Below the pieces are notes generated by a model that did not search any database, was not told the DNA's origin, and saw only the letters and a list, made by a program, of their open reading frames with translations. From an uncultured Lachnospiraceae bacterium (GTDB lineage: Bacteria > Bacillota > Clostridia > Lachnospirales > Lachnospiraceae), in NCBI GenBank assembly GCA_958402795.1, contig CATXUX010000027.1, forward strand, positions 1 to 48,397: 48,397 nt of DNA, given 5' to 3'. Shown here in pieces: positions 8,339 through 16,080 of the stretch. The position numbers and the translations under genes were made by a program. The number at the start of each line of letters is the position of its first letter. Position 1 is the first letter of the stretch.

Positions 8339-9103
8339 ATGATAAAAATATTATTATGCGGATGTAACGGCAGAATGGGGCAGATGATCACGGGACTGGT
8401 GAAGGAGGAGGAACAACTGGAGATCGCGGCAGGAGTAGACGCGAGACAGGATACTGCAAATCCGTATCCTGTGTTTGCAAGTCCGGCAGAGTGCACCGTG
8501 GATGTGGATGTTGTGATTGATTTTTCCAATGCTTCGGCACTGGAAGGACTGCTTGCGTACTGCACCGAAAGACAGGTTCCGGCAGTCTTGTGTTCTACAG
8601 GTTACTCAGAGGAACAGCTTCAGAGTATCCGGGAGGCTTCGGAAAAGGTTGCGATCCTCAAATCGGCAAATATGTCCATGGGAATCAACCTGCTGCTGAA
8701 ACTGGTGAAAGACGCGGCAAAGGTACTGGCTCCGGCCGGGTATGACATTGAACTGGTGGAGCGCCACCACAATCAAAAACTGGACGCGCCAAGCGGTACG
8801 GCGCTTGCGCTTGCGGATTCCATCAATGACGCGATGGACGGCGCGTATGATTACGTGTATGACAGAAGCCAGACCCGCCGGAAGCGTGACAAAAAAGAGA
8901 TCGGCATTTCCGCTGTGCGCGGAGGTACGATCGTGGGCGAGCACGAAGTGATCTTTGCCGGGACGGATGAGGTGATCGAATTCAAACATACGGCATATTC
9001 CCGGAGTGTATTCGGCAAAGGCGCGGTGGAGGCTGCGAAGTATCTGGCGGGAAAACCGGCGGGCATGTATGATATGAGCGATGTGATCCGGCTGGAATCC
9101 TAA
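8339..9103 (+). CDS. dapB: 4-hydroxy-tetrahydrodipicolinate reductase
   Basis: NAD(P)H-dependent step of the diaminopimelate/lysine pathway, turning 4-hydroxy-tetrahydrodipicolinate into tetrahydrodipicolinate. The Rossmann loop CGCNGRMGQM is at residues 7-16. The catalytic and substrate-binding signature ERHHNQKLDAPSGTA sits near residues 140-155. The 254-residue length is typical of the shorter Firmicutes form. The start follows GTGGAGGAAAG. fbp begins 22 bases downstream, so the two are probably cotranscribed. The rest of the lysine pathway is elsewhere, except lysC near 42 kb. Confidence 0.95.
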   Translation: MIKILLCGCNGRMGQMITGLVKEEEQLEIAAGVDARQDTANPYPVFASPAECTVDVDVVIDFSNASALEGLLAYCTERQVPAVLCSTGYSEEQLQSIREASEKVAILKSANMSMGINLLLKLVKDAAKVLAPAGYDIELVERHHNQKLDAPSGTALALADSINDAMDGAYDYVYDRSQTRRKRDKKEIGISAVRGGTIVGEHEVIFAGTDEVIEFKHTAYSRSVFGKGAVEAAKYLAGKPAGMYDMSDVIRLES

Positions 9104-9125
9104 TACAGAAGGGAGACAGGATCCT

Positions 9126-11084
9126 ATGAAAAAGTTAGATAAACGGTACTTACAGCGATTGTCAGACTTGTATCCGTCGATCGCGGCGGCGTCTACGGAG
9201 ATCATCAATCTGCAGGCAATCCTGAACCTGCCGAAAGGAACCGAGCATTTTATCACGGATATCCATGGCGAATATGAGGCATTCGATCATGTGCTCAGGA
9301 ACGGCTCCGGTTCTGTGCGCAGAAAGATCAACGAGGTATTCGGAAATACCCTCAGCAGCAAGGACAAGCAGTCTTTGGCAGCACTGATCTATTATCCGAA
9401 GGAAAAGATGGAGCGTGTGAAGAGAGCCGAGACGAATATGGACGACTGGTACATGGTAAACCTGTACCGTTTGATCGAAGTGGCGAAGCGTGTGGCAAGT
9501 AAATATACACGTTCTAAGGTACGAAAAGCACTCCCGAAGGATTTTGCATATGTGATCGAAGAACTGATCACGGAGAAAGTGGAACTTACAGACAAAGAAT
9601 CCTACTATAATGAAATCATCATGACGATCATCCGTATCGGAAGAGCAGAGGAATTTATCGTTGCGATTTCGTCCCTGATCCAGAGACTCGTGGTAGATCA
9701 TCTGCACATTATCGGGGATATCTATGACCGGGGACCGGGTCCGCATCTGATCATGGACAAGCTGATGAATTATCACTCTGTGGACGTTCAGTGGGGAAAT
9801 CATGATATTGTATGGATGGGGGCGGCTGCCGGACAGCGCGCCTGCATCGCTACCGTGATCCGAAACAGCGCGAGATACGGGAACCTGGATATCATCGAGG
9901 ACGGCTACGGGATCAACCTGCTTCCGCTGGCGTCGTTCGCGATGCGCACCTATGGAGATGATCCGTGCGCCCGGTTCCAACTGAAAGGAAAGGACCGGAA
10001 GAGCCAGACAGAACGGGAACTGGAGATGCAGATGCACAAGGCAATCACGATCATCCAGTTTAAAGTAGAAGGGCAGACGATCCGGCGTCAGCCGAGCTTC
10101 GGACTGGAGGACCGCGCGCTCCTTCACAGGATTGATTATGAGAAAGGAACGATCACACTGGAAGGAAAAGAGTATCAGCTTCTGGATACTAACTTCCCGA
10201 CGATCGATCCGAAGGATCCGTATGCATTGTCGCCGGAGGAAGAAGAAGTGATGATGCGTCTGGAACATGCGTTTACCGGCTGTGAACGTCTGCAGGAGCA
10301 TATGCGGTTCCTGCTGTCGAAAGGCAGTCTGTATAAGATACATAATGATAACCTTCTGTACCATGGCTGCGTTCCGCTGAATGAGGATGGCTCGCTCAAG
10401 GAAGTTACCTTGTTCGGAAAAAGCTATAAGGGAAAAGAGCTTTATGATATTCTGGATAAATATGTGCGGAGAGGGTACTTTGCAGGCGATACCGAAGAGG
10501 GCGTGAACGGAAGGGACATCATGTGGTATATCTGGCTGAGTCCCAATTCCCCTCTGTTCGGGAAAGATAAAATGGCGACGTTTGAACGTTATTTTATTGA
10601 AGAACCAGAGGCTCACGCAGAAAAGAAGAATTCATACTACCGTCTGATCGAGAACGAGGAGGTAGTGGGAAATATCATGAGCGCGTTCGGACTGGATATC
10701 AATTCGCTGGATACGCATATCATCAACGGGCATGTTCCGGTAAAACGGAAAAACGGGGAAAGTCCTGTGAAGTGCGGCGGCAAACTGATGATCATCGACG
10801 GCGGTTTTTCCAAGGCATACCAGAGCGAGACCGGACTGGCAGGCTATACGCTGATCTATAATTCCTACGGACTGCTGCTCGTGGCACATGAACCGTTCGA
10901 ATCCAAGGAGGCGGCAATCGAGAACGAGACCGATATCCACTCTGAACGTATGGTGATCCGCCGGGTGATGCACCGCCGTCTGGTAGGAGATACCGACGCA
11001 GGAAAAGAGCTTCGTGAACAGATTGAGGAACTGGAAGTATTGCTGGCAGCGTACCGGAGCGGCGAGGTAAAAGAAAAAGTATAA
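9126..11084 (+). CDS. fbp: Class III fructose-1,6-bisphosphatase
   Basis: Gluconeogenic phosphatase converting fructose 1,6-bisphosphate to fructose 6-phosphate. This is the large Firmicutes-specific class III enzyme (652 residues, normal length). It has a calcineurin-like metallophosphatase core: TDIHGEYEAFDH at about 44-55, GDIYDRGPGPH and WGNHDIVWMG carry the metal-binding Asp, His and Asn residues. The C-terminal half with HIINGHVPVK and IIDGGFSKAYQ supplies further metal-binding His and Asp residues. The ATG follows AGAAGGGAGACAGG. Probably in one transcript with dapB. No hairpin terminator is obvious downstream. Confidence 0.95.
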   Translation: MKKLDKRYLQRLSDLYPSIAAASTEIINLQAILNLPKGTEHFITDIHGEYEAFDHVLRNGSGSVRRKINEVFGNTLSSKDKQSLAALIYYPKEKMERVKRAETNMDDWYMVNLYRLIEVAKRVASKYTRSKVRKALPKDFAYVIEELITEKVELTDKESYYNEIIMTIIRIGRAEEFIVAISSLIQRLVVDHLHIIGDIYDRGPGPHLIMDKLMNYHSVDVQWGNHDIVWMGAAAGQRACIATVIRNSARYGNLDIIEDGYGINLLPLASFAMRTYGDDPCARFQLKGKDRKSQTERELEMQMHKAITIIQFKVEGQTIRRQPSFGLEDRALLHRIDYEKGTITLEGKEYQLLDTNFPTIDPKDPYALSPEEEEVMMRLEHAFTGCERLQEHMRFLLSKGSLYKIHNDNLLYHGCVPLNEDGSLKEVTLFGKSYKGKELYDILDKYVRRGYFAGDTEEGVNGRDIMWYIWLSPNSPLFGKDKMATFERYFIEEPEAHAEKKNSYYRLIENEEVVGNIMSAFGLDINSLDTHIINGHVPVKRKNGESPVKCGGKLMIIDGGFSKAYQSETGLAGYTLIYNSYGLLLVAHEPFESKEAAIENETDIHSERMVIRRVMHRRLVGDTDAGKELREQIEELEVLLAAYRSGEVKEKV

Positions 11085-11169
11085 AAATGACAGTTTTTCC
11101 CATTCATAAAATTCTGGAAAATGCAAATATTACTGGTACAACATTTTTTATGGAAAGGGAGAACTGATC

Positions 11170-11550
11170 ATGAAAAACCTGAAAAAAATTCTTTTATTAA
11201 CGATGTGTATCCTGATGACAGGCAGCATGACTGCCTGCGGGAGAACAAACGACAATACGAACGCCGCGGATCAGAACACAACGACTGACAAGAACAACAC
11301 AACAAATGGTACTGATGAGAATGGAAAAACACAAAACGATGGAAAAGATAATAACGCGGCGGACAATAACACGACACATAACGGAACCACAGACAATACA
11401 AACGGCGCCACAAACGGTACGGTAGACCGCGACGGGGACGGCGTGATCGACAATGCCGTGGACGACGTCACAGACGGAATCGACAACGCCGTGGATGATA
11501 TGACAGAGAATAACAATAACAACGACAACAATCATAACGAAAACCGGTGA
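11170..11550 (+). CDS. Asn/Thr/Asp-rich lipoprotein, function unknown
   Basis: 126 residues. A lipoprotein signal peptide covers about residues 1-22 (basic MKNLKK, hydrophobic stretch, lipobox SMTAC), so the mature protein should be tethered to the outer face of the membrane. The remainder is almost entirely Asn, Thr, Asp and Gly with no folded domain visible; a DRDGDGVIDNAVDD segment resembles a single calcium-binding thrombospondin-type-3-like loop. The ATG follows GAAAGGGAGAACTGATC. The next gene, a LytTR regulator, starts 86 bases downstream with only a weak hairpin between. I do not recognise a family. Confidence 0.75.
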   Translation: MKNLKKILLLTMCILMTGSMTACGRTNDNTNAADQNTTTDKNNTTNGTDENGKTQNDGKDNNAADNNTTHNGTTDNTNGATNGTVDRDGDGVIDNAVDDVTDGIDNAVDDMTENNNNNDNNHNENR

Positions 11551-11636
11551 AAATCGTGAATCAGGCAGAGAGGACAGTCGCTTTTAGAAGTTGGCTGCCC
11601 TTTTTGCACGATATGATAAGAGGAACAGTCAGGAAG

Positions 11637-12380
11637 ATGAAAGTAGTTGTATGTGATGATGAAATACTTTTTTTAAATAAAATTGAAAATTACTTTAAAG
11701 TGTTTGAGAAAGAATCCGGAGAGCCGGTCACTCTGGTCAAGTTCTTAAAGGGGAATGACGTCTTAGATTATTTTGAAAAAGAGAAAGATATTGATTTGTT
11801 TGTTCTGGATATTATGATGCCGGAGCCGAACGGAATAAAAATTGCGGAAACAATCAGAAAGACCGCAGTTCACGCAAAAATTGTGTTTTTGACTTCTACC
11901 GCGGATTTTTCTATGAAAGGATATGAGATCGGGATCACCAGATATTGGATGAAGCCGATAGAATATGATAAGTTTTACCGGGAATTAACGATCATTTGTG
12001 AAGAGATTAAGAAAGAAAGCAGCGCATATTTTGTAGAGCATATCGGTACGGTAATTGAGAAGGTCTATTATGATGAAATTTCGTTTATAGAGACGATCGG
12101 AAGGAAAACTTGTGTACATAAAGGCAAGTCCGGTGAAAGCTATGAATCGACAACAAGACTGCATGATTATGAGAAAAAACTGGACGGACGTTTTTATCGC
12201 TGCCATGCAGGATATATTGTCAATATGAGCTACATTGATAAGATTGAGAATTGTGAAGTAAAATTAAGCGATGGAAATATCGTCTTTACGAGCAAGGGAA
12301 AAAGGAAAAAGTTTTTATTGGCATATGCAGATTATCTCGGAAATAAAGGACTAGATGTTTTAAAAAATCTGTCGTTATAA
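11637..12380 (+). CDS. LytTR-family response regulator (first of two)
   Basis: AgrA/VirR-type regulator: a receiver domain at about 1-122 and a LytTR DNA-binding domain at about 135-240. The acidic pair D7-D8, phospho-acceptor D58 (FVLDIMMPEPNG), conserved S/T near 87 and K106 (MKPIE) are all present. The LytTR part has YYDEISFIETIGRKTCVH and the CHAGYIVNMSYI turn typical of the family. The open frame extends back to 11547, but I start at the ATG at 11637, which opens with the canonical MKVVVCDDE. 247 residues. No kinase lies next to it; the kinase two genes on (13929) is the obvious candidate partner. The DNA is clearly AT-richer than upstream fbp. Confidence 0.88.
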   Translation: MKVVVCDDEILFLNKIENYFKVFEKESGEPVTLVKFLKGNDVLDYFEKEKDIDLFVLDIMMPEPNGIKIAETIRKTAVHAKIVFLTSTADFSMKGYEIGITRYWMKPIEYDKFYRELTIICEEIKKESSAYFVEHIGTVIEKVYYDEISFIETIGRKTCVHKGKSGESYESTTRLHDYEKKLDGRFYRCHAGYIVNMSYIDKIENCEVKLSDGNIVFTSKGKRKKFLLAYADYLGNKGLDVLKNLSL

Positions 12381-12409
12381 CTATACTTTGCATCAAATAA
12401 GAGAAAAAA

Positions 12410-12437
12410 GGACAAAAAAGCGAAAAGCTCGGACAAA
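12410..12437 (+). promoter_or_regulatory. Candidate LytTR binding site: GGACAAA direct repeat
   Basis: GGACAAA at 12410-12416 and again at 12431-12437, a 21-base period, in the leader of the 12519 gene. LytTR regulators usually bind two direct repeats about two helical turns apart. A possible -10 (TAGGAT, 12463-12468) lies downstream. Inferred only. Confidence 0.4.
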
Positions 12438-12518
12438 TACTGTTTAGATAAAAAAAGTGTGGTAGGATATTGATAGAAAACAGTTTTCGAAAATATGAAA
12501 AAATAGCAGAGGATATGT

Positions 12519-12926
12519 ATGAAAACGAGAAAAACAAGAATAGCGCTTTTGATCAGTATTTGCGCATGTATTCTGGTATGTGTGATATTACTGACAAAGG
12601 ATCAGAAAAATAGCAATGAATTTGAAGAGATTTTAGAGGAATATCATATTTCTGTTACAGGAGAAGATCTTGTTTTGTCACATGTCCAAATGAGAGGACT
12701 GCTGGATTCGGTTCAGGGAAAGCAAGAAGAAATGGATATAAAATATCGTGAGAGGATGGAAAAAAGAGGAAAGATTGTAATAACAGCAACGGAGTTTCTT
12801 GAACTGGATTTTTATGCGATGAGTGAAGGAGAGCAGGAAGCCTTTCTGGCTAAAGCGAAAAATCAAACGGTACAAGTCGCTCAAAATGGAGATGCCTTTT
12901 TAATTACATACAATCCAAATGAATAA
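12519..12926 (+). CDS. Small membrane-anchored protein, function unknown
   Basis: 135 residues: basic start MKTRKTR, one membrane segment at about 8-26 (ALLISICACILVCVILL), then a hydrophilic, mixed-charge extracytoplasmic domain with helical stretches (about 35-115). There is no lipobox: the cysteines lie inside the hydrophobic core. I do not recognise a family. It sits between two LytTR regulators, with a likely LytTR-type direct repeat upstream, so it may be a target or an accessory sensor protein. ATG follows AGAGGATATGT. Confidence 0.7.
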   Translation: MKTRKTRIALLISICACILVCVILLTKDQKNSNEFEEILEEYHISVTGEDLVLSHVQMRGLLDSVQGKQEEMDIKYRERMEKRGKIVITATEFLELDFYAMSEGEQEAFLAKAKNQTVQVAQNGDAFLITYNPNE

Positions 12927-12942
12927 AAATGAATAAGAATGA

Positions 12943-12992
12943 AATCTCCTTGCATTTGAAACATGATTTATAGATTCAAATACAAGGGGATT
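12943..12992 (+). other. Long hairpin after the 12519 gene, overlapping a ribosome binding site
   Basis: An 18-base inverted repeat (12943-12960 with 12975-12992), pairing throughout with two G-U pairs. It lacks a proper T-run, so it is a weak terminator at best. Its right arm contains AAGGGGA, placed as a ribosome binding site for a 31-codon ORF starting at 12996. Confidence 0.6.
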
Positions 12993-12995
12993 ATT

Positions 12996-13091
12996 ATGTG
13001 TAAAAATCCGATTAGACGTTTTATTTGCCCGATTACGCGTAGAGAGTTGAAAAGGGGCAGGGAAATATTATACTTAAAGCTGACACTGTAA
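12996..13091 (+). CDS. Possible 31-residue basic peptide
   Basis: ATG at 12996, six bases after AAGGGGA, opens a 31-codon frame ending TAA at 13089-13091. The product is basic (about ten Arg/Lys), has two cysteines (positions 2 and 11) and ends in an aliphatic stretch (ILYLKLTL). It sits between a LytTR block gene and its regulator/kinase pair. It does not look like AgrD, which has an acidic C-terminus, and has no secretion signal. It could be chance; the position of the ribosome binding site is the main argument for it. Confidence 0.3.
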   Translation: MCKNPIRRFICPITRRELKRGREILYLKLTL

Positions 13092-13218
13092 GTTTGAAAA
13101 TAAAATGTTGATTAAGCATTAATGCAAATATTCAGTTGTAGAGTTAAAAAGCATATGATAAACTGAGTATTGTAGTTGGTGGTGTTTATGAAATCTGTGG
13201 CGGAATAGGAAGACTACT

Positions 13219-13932
13219 ATGAGAATTGCGGTCGTAGATGATAATGAAGAGATATTATATCTGATTCGTTCATATATCATGAAAGAGTTGGATCAAAGAT
13301 TGGATCATTGCGACATTTATCAAAAGGCGTTGGGGATTTTAAGCAATCTGGAAGATGGCGTTTGTTATGATGTGTATTTTCTGGATATCGTGATGCCGGA
13401 GATGAATGGTCTGGAGCTTGCAAAGAAAATTCGAAGATGCCAGGAGAACGCATATATTGTTTTTGTGACAGCGTATAAAGAATATGCGCTGGACAGCTAT
13501 GATAATGAAATCAGAGCGTACCAATATATTATGAAGGACAAAATGCAGGAAAAGATACCGGAAGTATTACGTGCGATTTCACATGAGCTGGAAGATAAAA
13601 AGGAGAATTATTATATCATTCATAATAAACTACGGTATGAGAAGATCGATGTGAATGATATCGTTTATGTTTATAAAAAAGAAAAAAACTCGGTTTTTGT
13701 AACGCATCAAAAAGAATACAAGGATCGAAAGTCTATCAGGCAGACGCTAAAAGATCTGGGACGATCGGATTTTCTGTCTGTAGATGCAGGGCGGATTGTG
13801 AATATTCATCATATCTTACGGATTGAAGGCGACACAATCTATTTGGATAACGGGACAAACTTATATGCCAGTATGGAAAATATAAGAAAAGTGAAGAAAG
13901 AGATCCGAAATTACTGGGAGAAAAATCTATGA
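13219..13932 (+). CDS. LytTR-family response regulator (second of two)
   Basis: 237-residue AgrA-type regulator paired with the following kinase. The receiver domain (1-125) has D7-D8, phospho-acceptor D56 (FLDIVMPEMNG), T84 and K106. The LytTR domain (about 132-232) contains YEKIDVNDIVYVYKKEKNSVFV and FLSVDAGRIVNIHHI. ATG at 13219; the ribosome binding site is weak (ATAGGAAGACTACT). The stop overlaps the start of the kinase by four bases (ATGA), so the two are translationally coupled. Sequence similarity to the first LytTR regulator is limited to the family motifs, so this is not a recent duplication. Confidence 0.9.
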   Translation: MRIAVVDDNEEILYLIRSYIMKELDQRLDHCDIYQKALGILSNLEDGVCYDVYFLDIVMPEMNGLELAKKIRRCQENAYIVFVTAYKEYALDSYDNEIRAYQYIMKDKMQEKIPEVLRAISHELEDKKENYYIIHNKLRYEKIDVNDIVYVYKKEKNSVFVTHQKEYKDRKSIRQTLKDLGRSDFLSVDAGRIVNIHHILRIEGDTIYLDNGTNLYASMENIRKVKKEIRNYWEKNL

Positions 13933-15239
13933 CAATACTGTGTGAAGTGATACAGACAATTTTCGCAATCGGAGAGATTTATCTGTGTTACTGCTTTGTA
14001 GATTTATTTGAAAAGAATGATTGGGAGAAGAAGAACCGGATCTATATAGTTTGCTGGAGTATTGGAATAGGGGCGTTACTTGCATGGAACAGACATGGAA
14101 ACTGGGGAATGATTTCTTGGGGAATGCTTATTATTCAAAGTATGCTAATTTCACTGTCAATTGCTAATAAGGTCAGTTGCAATAGGAGATTGACATTTTA
14201 TCTTGTAGCAGCTTGTGACATTTATATTTGCTTTATACAACTTTTATTTGCATTTTTATTGATCACGATAATACCGGGCGCTGATTCAGAAAATGTATAT
14301 GTTCAGATGAGTTTCTACCGCGTAATGTGTTATGTGGGTGCTTTGATTGTCTCAGGAATTGTTTTTGGGGTACTTCTGAGAAGTAAAGATATATTTCAAA
14401 TGAAAAACAAGGCGTTACGGGAAATACTTTTTTTATTTGATGTTGCAGGAGTGTGTTTAATCAGTGTTTTTCAAGGGCAGATTGTAGACTATGGAATCAG
14501 GAATAGTATGAAAAACTCTTTTTCACTGTGTCTGATTATTGGGGCATCGTTGCTTTTGCTTATTTGCGTTGCCAAGGGTACAAAAATAAAAGGAGAAATG
14601 CAGATGCTTGCATGGAAAAATGAACTTCTGGAAGAAAATTATCAGGAAATAAAAGATATGTACCAGAATTACAGTTATACCTATCATGATATGAAGAATC
14701 ATTTAACGATTGTACAAAGTTACTGCAAAGAAGGAAAAACAGAAAAGGCCATTGATTATATTGACAAAATTCAGAATACAATGATTCCGGTAAGACGATA
14801 TATAAAATCAAATAATGAAATCATAGATATCATTATAAATTATAAATGTACTGAAGCGGAAAAAGATGGAATTTATGTGGAAGTATATGCGGACGAATTT
14901 GAGAATATCGAAATAGAGGAAAATGATTTATGCGTGATTTTGTCAAATCTGCTCGATAATGCCATAGAAGCGTGCAGGGCAATTGAGACGGAAAATAAAT
15001 GGATACGGATTTTAGTCAAAGTAGTCGGAGAAACAGTATGGATCAATGTTTCGAACAGTTGTGAAAAAAGTTCAGAACGCTGGAACACAAAGAAAAAAGG
15101 ATTTCATGGATATGGACTGAAATCAGTGCAGACCAGCGTGGATAAATATGAGGGAAAAATGAAATTGGATTATAAAGATAATGTATGTACAGTAACAATT
15201 AGTTTTGGTGATATTTGTTTGAAGGGAGTGCAGGAATGA
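13929..15239 (+). CDS. GHKL-domain sensor histidine kinase (AgrC/ComD-like)
   Basis: 436-residue membrane kinase. The N-terminal half is hydrophobic, with about six membrane segments between residues 5 and 215. A helical linker leads to an H-box TYHDMKNHL with the phosphorylated His at 253, an N-box NLLDNAIEA at about 340-348, and a G-box GFHGYGLKS at about 391-399. This layout is that of AgrC/ComD-type receptors for secreted peptides, which act through LytTR regulators, as here. It overlaps the regulator by four bases at its start and the lipoprotein by four at its end. No AgrB protease or AgrD precursor is present, so the signal is unknown. Confidence 0.88.
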   Translation: MTILCEVIQTIFAIGEIYLCYCFVDLFEKNDWEKKNRIYIVCWSIGIGALLAWNRHGNWGMISWGMLIIQSMLISLSIANKVSCNRRLTFYLVAACDIYICFIQLLFAFLLITIIPGADSENVYVQMSFYRVMCYVGALIVSGIVFGVLLRSKDIFQMKNKALREILFLFDVAGVCLISVFQGQIVDYGIRNSMKNSFSLCLIIGASLLLLICVAKGTKIKGEMQMLAWKNELLEENYQEIKDMYQNYSYTYHDMKNHLTIVQSYCKEGKTEKAIDYIDKIQNTMIPVRRYIKSNNEIIDIIINYKCTEAEKDGIYVEVYADEFENIEIEENDLCVILSNLLDNAIEACRAIETENKWIRILVKVVGETVWINVSNSCEKSSERWNTKKKGFHGYGLKSVQTSVDKYEGKMKLDYKDNVCTVTISFGDICLKGVQE

Positions 15240-16006
15240 AAAAAAGGATGATTTTAGCGCTTAGTATTGCGCTGCTTTTTACGGGATGTAGTTCAAAGAA
15301 AGAAGAAAGCAAAACAGACGAGGCGGATCCCGGACAAACGCAGATGGAGACGGAAGCAGAGGAAAGTATCTCCGAAGAGGAACCTGAAACACAGGAGCTG
15401 CAGAAACCGGATAAAGAGACTGTTCTGGCTGCGCGGGAAGCTGCGCTGGAGGGAATGACAGAGGAAGAGATCGAGCGGGTAAAGAATGTTGCGATGGGAA
15501 TCAATTTAAAGTTGGAGCATGAATTCCTTTACGGTGATATAGAATATGCGATGTCTGATCCAAATAGTGCGATGTGGAATTATCTGGAGCAGGCAGGAGA
15601 GGATATTATAGTCGGTTATGCATACCGGCAGGAAATCTGGGAGCAGAAAGAAGAGCTTGGCTTGTCGGACGAGGAATTTCAGGCACAATACGGAGAACCT
15701 GTTTATGCGGATAATGAGTATGATGCGGCACGTTTGATTGAGATTTTTACAGAATTGCAGGACTCTATTCAAAATGAGGCTTTCAAGCAGGACTGGATCA
15801 TTCTCACTGAATATGTTCAGAAGGCGAAAGATACACATGATCTACAGTATATCCGGGAGATGTATCACATGGCGCACGATATGGACTATTATCTGCTCCG
15901 ATACGGGCCGGAGGATGTAGGCGCATATATCGAAGATAAATCCACTGTGGATATGTATTATGGCGTGTTGGAAGATTATAAAGGGACGCCATACTATCAG
16001 GAATAG
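15236..16006 (+). CDS. Acidic lipoprotein coupled to the LytTR two-component operon
   Basis: 256 residues starting at the ATG at 15236, which overlaps the kinase stop codon and follows GGGAGTGCAGGA; the open frame extends back to 15215, but that start lacks a signal peptide. A lipoprotein signal (MKKRMILALSIALLFTGC) with the lipidated Cys at 18 precedes a Lys/Glu/Asp/Thr linker (19-65) and a helical, acidic domain rich in Tyr (66-256). I do not recognise the family. Being translationally coupled to the sensor kinase, it may help sense or respond to the same envelope signal. A terminator follows. Confidence 0.8.
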   Translation: MKKRMILALSIALLFTGCSSKKEESKTDEADPGQTQMETEAEESISEEEPETQELQKPDKETVLAAREAALEGMTEEEIERVKNVAMGINLKLEHEFLYGDIEYAMSDPNSAMWNYLEQAGEDIIVGYAYRQEIWEQKEELGLSDEEFQAQYGEPVYADNEYDAARLIEIFTELQDSIQNEAFKQDWIILTEYVQKAKDTHDLQYIREMYHMAHDMDYYLLRYGPEDVGAYIEDKSTVDMYYGVLEDYKGTPYYQE

Positions 16007-16009
16007 AAA

Positions 16010-16056
16010 AATCCAGAGTACCTTTTCAACATGGATAGGAACTCTGGATTATTTTA
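16010..16056. terminator. Terminator between the lipoprotein and RCC1 genes
   Basis: AATCCAGAGT (16010-16019) pairs with ACTCTGGATT (16041-16050), followed by attttat. The genes converge here, so it may work in both directions. Confidence 0.7.
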
Positions 16057-16080
16057 TAAATGGATTCAGGAGCATATTCT

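Noticed and set aside
9162..10616. 484-codon open frame opposite fbp
   Set aside because: Antisense shadow of a well-supported gene; composition (Ile/Arg/His/Phe) is typical of an inverted-frame translation.
12996..13091. AgrD-type autoinducing peptide precursor
   Set aside because: No amphipathic leader, no acidic C-terminus and no AgrB gene nearby. Kept only as an unassigned small ORF.
13136..13175. TTGTAG direct repeat as a LytTR site upstream of the second regulator
   Set aside because: The copies are 34 bases apart, which does not fit the two-turn spacing of LytTR sites.
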